64,000 bases of DNA from JAVWHP01 sp036639955 (lineage in GTDB: Bacteria > Bacillota_I > Bacilli_A > Erysipelotrichales > Erysipelotrichaceae). The position numbers and the translations under genes were made by a program. Of the stretch, positions 35,070-42,627 are shown piece after piece (within the stretch, counting starts at the first letter, position 1; every line of letters begins with the position of its first letter). The notes under the pieces are model-generated. The model was not told the origin of the DNA and did no database searches. It was given only the letters and a program-made list of their open reading frames with translations. The DNA lies in the NCBI GenBank assembly GCA_036639955.1, contig JAVWHP010000004.1, positions 50,781 through 114,780 of the forward strand, read 5' to 3'.

Positions 35070-36455
35070 ATGCCAAACATGTCATTAAAGAAAGTAGAAA
35101 TGCCAATCCAAGATGGATTAGAAAGAAGTAAAAATTTTGAAGAAGTAACACTTGGATATACATTAGAAATGGCAATGGAAGAAGCAGAAAGATGTCTAAA
35201 CTGTGTAAATAAACCATGTATAAATGGATGCCCAGTCGCAGTTAATATACCTGGATTTATCGCAAAAATTAAAGAAGGCGATATTGAAGCAGCATACCAT
35301 GTAATAAAAGAAACAAGTGCATTACCAGCAGTATGTGGAAGAGTATGTCCACAAGAATCACAATGTGAATGCAAATGTGTAAGAGGAATTAAAGGTGAAT
35401 CTTTAGCAATCGGAAGATTAGAAAGATTTGTAGCAGACTGGTACATGGCAAATGGTAAAGATGAAGTTAAGATGCCAACACCAAATGGACATAAAGTAGC
35501 AATCGTAGGAGCAGGACCTGCAGGATTAACATGTGCAGGAGATTTAGCTAACTTAGGCTATGATGTAACTATATTTGAAGCACTACATGTAGCAGGAGGA
35601 GTACTAGTTTATGGTATACCTGAATTCAGATTACCAAAAGAAATAGTACGAAAAGAAATTGAAGGACTAAAGAAGATTGGTGTTAAAGTAGAAACAAACA
35701 TGGTAATAGGAAAAATACTTGCTATTGATGAATTATTCGAAAAAGGATTTGAATCAGTATTCGTAGGTAGTGGAGCAGGATTACCAAACTTTATGAAGAT
35801 GCCAGGAGAAAACTTAAAAGGAGTATATTCAGCAAATGAATTCTTAACAAGAATGAATTTAATGAAAGCTTATAAAGAAGGAGTAGATACACCAGTACAA
35901 CATGCAAAAAGCGTTGTAGTAGTAGGTGGAGGAAATGTAGCAATGGATGCTGCTAGATGTGCTAAACGTTTAGGAGTAGAAACAGTTACAATTGTATATC
36001 GTCGTAGTATGGAAGAATTACCAGCACGTAAAGAAGAAGTAGAACATGCTATGGAAGAAGGAATAGAATTTAATTTATTAACTAACCCAATTCAAGTACT
36101 AGGTAATGAAGAAGGTTGGGTTAAAGGAATGGAATGTGTTAAGATGGAATTAGGAGAACCTGATGCATCTGGACGTGCTAGACCTCAAGAAATTAAAGGC
36201 AGTAACTTTGTACTAGATGTAGACTGTATGATAATGGCAATAGGAACAAGTCCAAACCCACTATTACATTCAACTACTAAAGGACTAGAAACTAATAAAT
36301 GGGGTTGTCTAATTACTGATGAAAAAGGATTAACTACTCATGAAGGCGTATACGCTGGAGGAGATGCAGTAACAGGAGCAGCAACAGTAATATTAGCAAT
36401 GGGAGCTGGTAAAACAGCAGCAGCTAGTATACATGAATACATAACAAATAAATAA
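35070..36455 (+). CDS. nfnB: NfnB-type (glutamate synthase small-subunit-like) oxidoreductase
   Basis: 461 residues. Two [4Fe-4S]-binding cysteine clusters: CLNCVNKPCINGCPV and CGRVCPQESQCECKC. FAD fold GAGPAGLTCAGDLANLGY, NADPH fold VVVGGGNVAMDAARCAKRLG, and a C-terminal YAGGDAVTGAATVILAMGAG. These match the large subunit of NfnAB or the GltD family. Without a GltB-type large subunit and with NfnA adjacent, an NfnAB transhydrogenase is the best reading. Confidence 0.87.
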   Translation: MPNMSLKKVEMPIQDGLERSKNFEEVTLGYTLEMAMEEAERCLNCVNKPCINGCPVAVNIPGFIAKIKEGDIEAAYHVIKETSALPAVCGRVCPQESQCECKCVRGIKGESLAIGRLERFVADWYMANGKDEVKMPTPNGHKVAIVGAGPAGLTCAGDLANLGYDVTIFEALHVAGGVLVYGIPEFRLPKEIVRKEIEGLKKIGVKVETNMVIGKILAIDELFEKGFESVFVGSGAGLPNFMKMPGENLKGVYSANEFLTRMNLMKAYKEGVDTPVQHAKSVVVVGGGNVAMDAARCAKRLGVETVTIVYRRSMEELPARKEEVEHAMEEGIEFNLLTNPIQVLGNEEGWVKGMECVKMELGEPDASGRARPQEIKGSNFVLDVDCMIMAIGTSPNPLLHSTTKGLETNKWGCLITDEKGLTTHEGVYAGGDAVTGAATVILAMGAGKTAAASIHEYITNK

Positions 36456-36464
36456 AAATAATTG

Positions 36465-36487
36465 AGCACTGAATAACAGTGCTTTTA
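36465..36487 (+). terminator. Terminator after nfnB
   Basis: AGCACTG-AATAA-CAGTGCT followed by TTTTATTA. Confidence 0.75.
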
Positions 36488-36537
36488 TTATGTTTATAAG
36501 GGAATAGGATATAATGTTATAATAGTTGGGTAATAAA

Positions 36538-36566
36538 TTGAATTGATAGCATAATAATGGTATAAT
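36538..36566 (+). promoter_or_regulatory. Promoter of the FemAB-family gene
   Basis: TTGAAT, 17 bp, TATAAT with TGG directly upstream (extended -10). Confidence 0.65.
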
Positions 36567-36591
36567 TCACGATAGATATTGGAGGTATATT

Positions 36592-37860
36592 ATGGAATTT
36601 AAACTTGTGAGTAGTGAAGTATTTAAAGCGTATGCATTAAATAGTATTTATAATAATTTTTGGCAATCAGTAGAAATGAATGAATATCGTAAAACAAAGG
36701 GATGGGAAGTGTATTACCCAGTAGTGTATGATAATGATAAAATTATAGGTGGAGCTGCTATATGTGCCTATACAACGATGAAACATAAACTATTTAAAGC
36801 CAATAGAGGCTTTCTACTAGACTTTAATGATGAACCCCTACTTACATTCTTTCATAAGAATTTAATAGCCTTCATGAGAGCAGAAGGCGGTATGCAATTC
36901 TCAATGGATCCTTATGTTACATATAAACAAAGAGATAATAATGGAGAAGAAGTACCCAATGGCTATAACCATCAAGTAATAATAGACAATCTAATAAAAC
37001 TAGGATATAACCATCATGGTTTTACAAGATCTATTAATGAAGAACTAAACGAACCAAGATGGATGTCTATCCTAAACTTAAATTTAAATGAAGCTCAACT
37101 AATGAAGAATACTTCTTCATTAACAAGGCGTTGTTTAAAGAAAAGCCAACATAGTGGCTTTTCTATCGTTGAGCTTCAATATGATGAATTACATATTTAT
37201 CAAGATATTATTGCTAAAACTAGTTTAAGAAGAGGCTTTAGTGATCGTAGTTTAGAGTACTATCAACAAATGTATAATGCTTTAGTACCTAGTAATATGT
37301 TAAAGTACTTAGTTATGAAACTTAATGTTAATGAATATATTGATGAACTTACATCAACTTTAGAATTAGAACAAAATAAGCTTATTGCTATGCGCGAACG
37401 TGCTAACACTAGTGACGTTAGTGATAAACTTAAAAATAAATTAGTTGCACAAGAATCTAATGTCACTAGTGTGCACGTTAAATTAGATGAAGCAAAGCTT
37501 ATTTTGTCTAATTATGGTTCTACTGTAGTAATCGGTGGTGCGATGTTTATTACATATGCTAATGAAGTTATATATCTTACTGGTGGAGCTTATGAAGAAT
37601 TCTTATGCTTTAGTTCTCAGTATGCACTACAATGGCATATGATCCAATATGCCTTAACTAATAAATTTCCAAGATATAATTTCTATGGTTTAAGCGGTGA
37701 CTTCACTAAAACTAGTGAAGACTATGGAGTATATGAATTTAAAAAAGGCTTTAATGCTATTATTGAGGAGCTTATAGGTGAATTTGATTATGACCTAGAT
37801 CCTATTGCGTTAAACACCTATAGGCTCCTAAAGAAAGTTAAGAGCTTTATTAAACATTAA
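36592..37860 (+). CDS. FemAB-family peptidoglycan branch aminoacyltransferase
   Basis: 422 residues. Two GNAT-like domains in tandem with a helical hairpin at about 240-300 (the coiled-coil arm of Fem proteins; ELTSTLELEQNKLIAMRE). N-terminal FWQSVEMNEYRKTKGWEVYYPV and C-terminal YNFYGLSGDF with YGVYEFKKGF are typical. Fem proteins add amino acids from tRNA to the lipid II stem peptide. This implies branched peptidoglycan. The gene is dense in hairpins, including a 23-pair stem over the coiled-coil codons. Confidence 0.9.
   Translation: MEFKLVSSEVFKAYALNSIYNNFWQSVEMNEYRKTKGWEVYYPVVYDNDKIIGGAAICAYTTMKHKLFKANRGFLLDFNDEPLLTFFHKNLIAFMRAEGGMQFSMDPYVTYKQRDNNGEEVPNGYNHQVIIDNLIKLGYNHHGFTRSINEELNEPRWMSILNLNLNEAQLMKNTSSLTRRCLKKSQHSGFSIVELQYDELHIYQDIIAKTSLRRGFSDRSLEYYQQMYNALVPSNMLKYLVMKLNVNEYIDELTSTLELEQNKLIAMRERANTSDVSDKLKNKLVAQESNVTSVHVKLDEAKLILSNYGSTVVIGGAMFITYANEVIYLTGGAYEEFLCFSSQYALQWHMIQYALTNKFPRYNFYGLSGDFTKTSEDYGVYEFKKGFNAIIEELIGEFDYDLDPIALNTYRLLKKVKSFIKH
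37100..37164 (+). repeat. Three consecutive hairpins in the FemAB gene
   Basis: TAATGAAGAA-TAC-TTCTTCATTA (37100-37122), AACAA-GGCG-TTGTT, and AGAAAAGCCA-ACATAG-TGGCTTTTCT (37139-37164). Confidence 0.8.
37397..37479 (+). repeat. 23-pair bulged inverted repeat in the FemAB gene
   Basis: Left arm AACGTGC, bulge TA, ACACTAGTGACGTTAG (37397-37421). Right arm CTAATGTCACTAGTGT then GCACGTT (37457-37479). One G-T pair; 35-nt loop. Confidence 0.85.
37766..37829 (+). repeat. 15-bp inverted repeat (one G-T) in the FemAB gene
   Basis: AGGAGCTTATAGGTG (37766-37780) and CACCTATAGGCTCCT (37815-37829). Confidence 0.75.
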
Positions 37861-37890
37861 AAAAAATATTGCTATATGCAATATTTTTTA
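37861..37890. terminator. Bidirectional terminator
   Basis: AAAAATATTGC-TATAT-GCAATATTTTT between convergent genes. Confidence 0.85.
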
Positions 37891-37913
37891 GTTGGTGGGA
37901 TAATATGTTTAGA

Positions 37914-38612
37914 TTAGCATTTTTCTCCACAAGCACCATCACTGATGGCTTTGAAAGCATCTTTATATTTTTTTAGAAGTTGTTCTGTTTGTTCTTCAGT
38001 TAATGGAATAGAAGCATCCTTTTGTGAACCAACAGTTCCTTGTAGATAGTACATTACTTTACCATCTTTAACAAATACTGCTGTAGGGAAGTATATACGT
38101 TTATTAGTTCCATCATTTAGACCTTCATATTCAGCAACATGTGGTTTAAGTTTATCTAATAATGCGTAGTATTCTTTAGTACCTTCTTTTTCTATTACTA
38201 TTTCTCCATCTTCACCGAGTTTCTTTTTATCACGAATGTCTAAACAGTTATAATATAAAATTTCTTTTACTCCGGCTTCATCAGCGGCCTTAGCTAATAC
38301 TGGTGCAGCGTTACGACACCAAGGGCAAGTAGGGAAACTAAAGAAGATAACTCCAGTACCATTATCTAAAACTTTAGAAACTTCTTCATAGTTAGAATAC
38401 TTCATATGATTGTTTTCAATTATATTCATTTCTAGGTGTTTACCTTTGCCACTTTCTTTATCTTTGTTGTTGTATGATTCATATTCAGTTTTGAATTTAA
38501 TTTCATCAGCCGTTGGTGCTACTTTTTCTACCTTAGGTTCATTGTTACATCCAACTAGCACTGTACATGAAATCATAACAACACTAAGCAGTTTTATTAA
38601 TTTTTTGTTCAT
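37914..38612 (-). CDS. Thioredoxin-like lipoprotein
   Basis: 232 residues. Signal peptide with lipobox VLVGCNN, so extracytoplasmic and membrane-anchored. A thioredoxin fold has the redox motif FPTCPWCRNAAP near residue 97 and a cis-Pro in IYFPTAVFVKDGK. The C-terminus ends GACGEKC, two extra cysteines that could form a second redox pair. Probably a thiol-disulfide exchange protein of the cell surface. It stands alone. Confidence 0.88.
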   Translation of the reverse strand: MNKKLIKLLSVVMISCTVLVGCNNEPKVEKVAPTADEIKFKTEYESYNNKDKESGKGKHLEMNIIENNHMKYSNYEEVSKVLDNGTGVIFFSFPTCPWCRNAAPVLAKAADEAGVKEILYYNCLDIRDKKKLGEDGEIVIEKEGTKEYYALLDKLKPHVAEYEGLNDGTNKRIYFPTAVFVKDGKVMYYLQGTVGSQKDASIPLTEEQTEQLLKKYKDAFKAISDGACGEKC

Positions 38613-38765
38613 TTTACGTACCTTCCCTTCGAATTAACATTCTATTAATTCTTAATATACAACTCTAGTATAACTAAAAATTACCAATTAGTCAAATTTT
38701 TTACAACTTGTTTTAAAAATTTATAATAGTGCTTATAAAATATTAATAGGTTTATAAATGAATAA

Positions 38766-38788
38766 AAAAGCTCTCCAAAGGAGAGCTA
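38766..38788 (-). terminator. Terminator of tRNA-His
   Basis: On the minus strand AGCTCTCC-TTT-GGAGAGCT followed by a U run. Confidence 0.85.
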
Positions 38789-38802
38789 CTTGACTTATTA
38801 AA

Positions 38803-38879
38803 TGGGGCGACTGATGGGAATCGAACCCACGAATGACTGGACCACAACCAGTTGTGTTAACCACTTCACCACAATCGCC
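38803..38879 (-). tRNA. tRNA-His (GTG)
   Basis: Cloverleaf read on the minus strand. Acceptor starts GGCGATTG with an encoded G-1 that pairs with C73. The anticodon loop is TTGTGGT (GTG), the T arm contains GGTTCGATTCC, and CCA is encoded at 38805-38803. It has its own promoter (38902-38930) and terminator. Confidence 0.97.
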
Positions 38880-38901
38880 ATAACTTGTTCAAGCAAGATA
38901 G

Positions 38902-38930
38902 ATTATAGTATATTTTTTACTGTTTGTAAA
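38902..38930 (-). promoter_or_regulatory. tRNA-His promoter
   Basis: Read on the minus strand: TTTACA, 17 bp, TATAAT. Confidence 0.7.
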
Positions 38931-38937
38931 TACCTTA

Positions 38938-38966
38938 TTGAGTTTTTTTTATAAAATTGTTATAAT
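38938..38966 (+). promoter_or_regulatory. Promoter of the second degV gene
   Basis: TTGAGT, 17 bp, TATAAT with TG one base upstream. Divergent from the tRNA promoter. Confidence 0.65.
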
Positions 38967-38987
38967 CTTACTTAAAGGAGTGATTAC

Positions 38988-39827
38988 ATGAAACGTGTAG
39001 CCATTATGAGCGACTCTTCCGCTGATATATCTGCTCTAGATGCAAAAAGACTTAATATTAACATTGTTCGTATGCCAATTATAGTAGATGGTAAAGAATA
39101 TAAAGAAGAAATTGATATTGATGCCCAAACTATTATTGATAAGATGCGTACCGGTAGTATCGTTAAAACTGCCCAACCTGTCTTAGGTGATATGTTTAAT
39201 ATGTGGGATGAACTACTACTAGAATATGATGAAGTTTTTTATTTACCTCTAGCTCGTGCGTTAAGCGGTACTTGTGCTATCGCTATAGAAGCTGCTAAGA
39301 ACTATGATGGTCGTGTTATTGTTGTTGATTCTAATTATGTTAGTTGTCCAATGATTGTAATGCTAGAGATGGTAACTGATATGCTCTCTAAAGGTTATAC
39401 TAGTTTAGAATGTAAATCCATGTTAGAAAACGATTCATATTTATTAGCTATTCTTATACCTGAGAATTTAACTACTTTAAAGAATGGTGGTAGAATTTCT
39501 CCCGCTGCAGCCTCTCTTGCCGGTTTATTAAAGATAGTTCCTCTTTTAAAGGTAGATCATGGCGCTATTGATATCGTTACTAAAGTTAGAACATTATCTA
39601 AAGCTTATAAAACAGGTATAGATTATATTACTAAGGATATAGATCCAGCAGATTATATTTGGATGATTATTGATGCTGATAATCCTAGTGCTAGTGCTGT
39701 ACTTAAAGAACAATTAGAATCTGTAGTAAAACAACCAGTTCTTGTTAGAAACTTTAGAGCCGTAATTACATCACATACAGGTCCAGGAACAATCGGTTTT
39801 GGTAGAATTAAGAAGATTAAATATTAG
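38988..39827 (+). CDS. DegV family fatty-acid-binding protein (second copy)
   Basis: 279 residues. IMSDSSADISALD at the start, LARALSGTCAIAIEAA in the centre and SHTGPGTIGFG at the end fit the DegV fold. SD AAAGGAGTG. Only moderately similar to the copy at 33178-34011, so probably a distinct FakB-like carrier. Alone in its transcript; a terminator follows. Confidence 0.92.
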   Translation: MKRVAIMSDSSADISALDAKRLNINIVRMPIIVDGKEYKEEIDIDAQTIIDKMRTGSIVKTAQPVLGDMFNMWDELLLEYDEVFYLPLARALSGTCAIAIEAAKNYDGRVIVVDSNYVSCPMIVMLEMVTDMLSKGYTSLECKSMLENDSYLLAILIPENLTTLKNGGRISPAAASLAGLLKIVPLLKVDHGAIDIVTKVRTLSKAYKTGIDYITKDIDPADYIWMIIDADNPSASAVLKEQLESVVKQPVLVRNFRAVITSHTGPGTIGFGRIKKIKY

Positions 39828-39834
39828 GAAGCAT

Positions 39835-39868
39835 AAGAAACAAACTCATATAGAGTTTGTTTCTTATT
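39835..39868 (+). terminator. Terminator after the second degV
   Basis: AAGAAACAAACTC-ATATA-GAGTTTGTTTCTT. Confidence 0.85.
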
Positions 39869-39970
39869 ATAAAACGGAATTTAACACATATAGAAGTTGC
39901 AATAGGAAATTGTAATTGATATAATAGCCTCATAAAGTTTTTTTACTTTAGAGAAATTAAGGAGATATAC

Positions 39971-41794
39971 ATGAAATATAAAGGATTAAGGAAATATGCT
40001 GCTATATTAATGCTGATGATAACATTGCTATTTAGTAATGTTAACGTTATGGCAGATGTTGTTGATGATGCATATTATTATGATGAAATTTATGTTGAAT
40101 ATCAAGTTAAGGATGATAATACATTTATTGTTACAGAAACAATGAATGCAGTATTTAACTATGAAAAACATGGTATAACTAGAACAATTCCCCATAGTTT
40201 TAAACTAGAACGTCCTGATGGAAGTTCAACTGATGTTTTTGGAACTATTGATAATGTTCATTGTAATGAAAATTATGAAGTTACTAATATGGGACGTGAT
40301 TCTGTTATTAAAATAGGAGATCCTGATAAACTAGTAAGTGGTAAACAACAGTACACCCTACGTTATGAAGTAAATATCGGTAAAGATAAACTAGTTGATT
40401 TAGATGAATTCTATCGAAACATCATAGGTACTGATTATGATACACATACTAATAAAGTGAAGTTTAAAATTAGTATGCCCAAAGAATTTGATAATTCTAA
40501 AATTGGTTTCTCTCATGGCTATAAAGGAACTACTGGCTTTGACAAACAAAATTTAAAATATGAAGTTAATGGTAATGTAATTACTGGTAGTTATACTAAT
40601 TTAAAACCTTATGAAGGTTTAACAATTAGAGTAGAATTAGATGAAGGTTACTTTTCTAATGCTAAAGATATTGGTGGTCTTCCTTTATATTATTATGCAT
40701 TAGCTATAATATTTGGTATTTTAGGTATACTACTTGTATTTATATTATGTAGAAATCCTAAGCCGTTTGCTCCAATTGAATTTGAAGCTCCTGAAGGTTA
40801 TAATAGTTTAGATGTAGCATTAGTTTCTAAATTAAAATTAAGTAGTAAAGATTTCTTTACAATGATTGTTCATTTAGCTAATCTAGGTTATATAGAAATT
40901 GAAGAACTAGATGGAAAAGGCAAGAAGAAAAACTTTAAGTTAACTAAACTTAAAAACTATGAAGGTAATATTTCAATAGAACGTAGTTTCTTGAATGCTA
41001 TATTTACTTATAAAGATGCTGCAACACTTAAAGAGATTGGTAAAAAATGTAGTAAACAATTATCTAGTTTAAGATCTAAATATGAATCTGAAAATAGAAA
41101 ATCTATATTAGATCCAATTAATTTAAAGGTTAAATTAGCATTGTTTGTTTTAATTTTATTAGAATTAGGTATTTTATATTTAGCAAATTCTATGATATTC
41201 ATGTATTCAATATCTATTGGAATATTTGTTGCTTTTGGAATATTCGTATGTGTTATGATTTTATTTATGGGCTCAGAGAGTAAACGTATTACTGATTATC
41301 TTCTTACTTTAATGTTCTTTTTGATTCCTACATTTGTTTTTATTATTGATATTAATTCTGTTGCTCCATATATGAGTATTTTTTATACAATAGTTATAAT
41401 TATGATACTTATACTTAGTATATTAATAACTAAGTGTAAAAAGAGAAAAGCTGTATATAATGAGGTTTATGGAGAAATACTAGGTTTTAAAGAATTTCTT
41501 GCAACTGCTGAAAAGGATCGTTTGGAAACTTTAGTTAATGATAATCCTAATTATTTTTATGATATGTTACCTTTTGCTTATGTCTTAGGAGTAAGTGATG
41601 AGTGGGTTGATAACTTTGCTAATATTGATATTTCTAATCCTGGTTATTATCATGGTAATGACTTTGCTAGAGGCTTTAATGACTTTAGTAGTAGCGTTAG
41701 TTCTAATTTGCATTCTGTATCTTCAAACTCTGGATCTTCTGGTGGAAGTAGTTCCGGCGGTGGAGGAGGTGGTGGAGGAAGTAGCTCATGGTAG
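39971..41794 (+). CDS. DUF2207 membrane protein with a glycine-serine tail
   Basis: 607 residues. Signal peptide (LMLMITLLFSNVNVMADV), an extracellular DUF2207 domain (residues about 35-225) with the family-typical YEKHGITRTIPHSF, then transmembrane helices near 238-258 and around 390-475. A cytoplasmic segment lies between. The tail is Ser- and Gly-rich, ending GGGGGGGSSSW, as in many DUF2207 proteins. Function unknown. Monocistronic. Confidence 0.87.
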   Translation: MKYKGLRKYAAILMLMITLLFSNVNVMADVVDDAYYYDEIYVEYQVKDDNTFIVTETMNAVFNYEKHGITRTIPHSFKLERPDGSSTDVFGTIDNVHCNENYEVTNMGRDSVIKIGDPDKLVSGKQQYTLRYEVNIGKDKLVDLDEFYRNIIGTDYDTHTNKVKFKISMPKEFDNSKIGFSHGYKGTTGFDKQNLKYEVNGNVITGSYTNLKPYEGLTIRVELDEGYFSNAKDIGGLPLYYYALAIIFGILGILLVFILCRNPKPFAPIEFEAPEGYNSLDVALVSKLKLSSKDFFTMIVHLANLGYIEIEELDGKGKKKNFKLTKLKNYEGNISIERSFLNAIFTYKDAATLKEIGKKCSKQLSSLRSKYESENRKSILDPINLKVKLALFVLILLELGILYLANSMIFMYSISIGIFVAFGIFVCVMILFMGSESKRITDYLLTLMFFLIPTFVFIIDINSVAPYMSIFYTIVIIMILILSILITKCKKRKAVYNEVYGEILGFKEFLATAEKDRLETLVNDNPNYFYDMLPFAYVLGVSDEWVDNFANIDISNPGYYHGNDFARGFNDFSSSVSSNLHSVSSNSGSSGGSSSGGGGGGGGSSSW

Positions 41795-41903
41795 TTACTT
41801 CTTCCACTAAGGGTTATTTTACTTTAAATGTTATATAAATAAGTTATAATGATAGGGTAAACTAATTATTAGAAAATATTAAAGTTAGGTATAGGAGAAT
41901 TAT

Positions 41904-42542
41904 ATGAAAAATTTAAAGAAGATTAATTATGGTTTATATATAGTTTATGCAATTACTTTGATTTATGCATACTATGAGAACTTTATTACTAATGATATGA
42001 ATGGAGTAGGTATGTGCTTAGTATCTACATTGCTTCCATTATTAGTTCCGGTTGCCTTTAAATTATTTAAATGGAAGCATGTAGATGAAATAGATACTAT
42101 AGCTATTATATTTATATACTTTGCTAGTTTAATTGGTAGTTGTTTAGGTGGTTATTCAATTACAGGTTTTGATAAAGTATTACACTTTAGTTCAGGTTTA
42201 TTTGCTACATTAATTGCTATAATACTATATATATTTATCAAGAAAGAAACTCGTATAGAAGATAAACAAGAAAGAACTATCTTTTATATATTTATAAATG
42301 CAGTTAATTTATCTATTGCAATATTTTGGGAATTCTATGAATTCGCAATGTTAGTATTCTTTAATAATGATTGTATTAATCATTATAGTACTGGTGTATA
42401 CGATAGTATAACTGATATATTATGTGCTTTTATAGGTGGTCTAATCGTATTCTTCATAGTATATAAGTATTATAAAACTAATAAAAAGACTTTCTTTATA
42501 AATTTATATGAAAAGTTTTATTTAACTAATATAAAAAAATAG
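41904..42542 (+). CDS. Multi-pass membrane protein, YjdF/DUF2238-like
   Basis: 212 residues with about six hydrophobic helices. Conserved-looking polar residues within the membrane region: FDKVLHFSSG, FWEFYEFA and YDSITDILCAFIGG. The His, Glu and Asp pattern resembles DUF2238/YjdF proteins, but identification is tentative. A terminator overlaps the stop. Confidence 0.7.
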   Translation: MKNLKKINYGLYIVYAITLIYAYYENFITNDMNGVGMCLVSTLLPLLVPVAFKLFKWKHVDEIDTIAIIFIYFASLIGSCLGGYSITGFDKVLHFSSGLFATLIAIILYIFIKKETRIEDKQERTIFYIFINAVNLSIAIFWEFYEFAMLVFFNNDCINHYSTGVYDSITDILCAFIGGLIVFFIVYKYYKTNKKTFFINLYEKFYLTNIKK

Positions 42543-42560
42543 CTTATGCTATTTTTTTTA
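42533..42560 (+). terminator. Terminator overlapping the stop of the membrane protein
   Basis: AAAAAAATAGC-TTAT-GCTATTTTTTT. Confidence 0.85.
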
Positions 42561-42627
42561 TAATTGTAGGCCTATATTAGAATTCTTTTTCATATACTAT
42601 AAGGAATTATATGAAAAGGAGATATCT

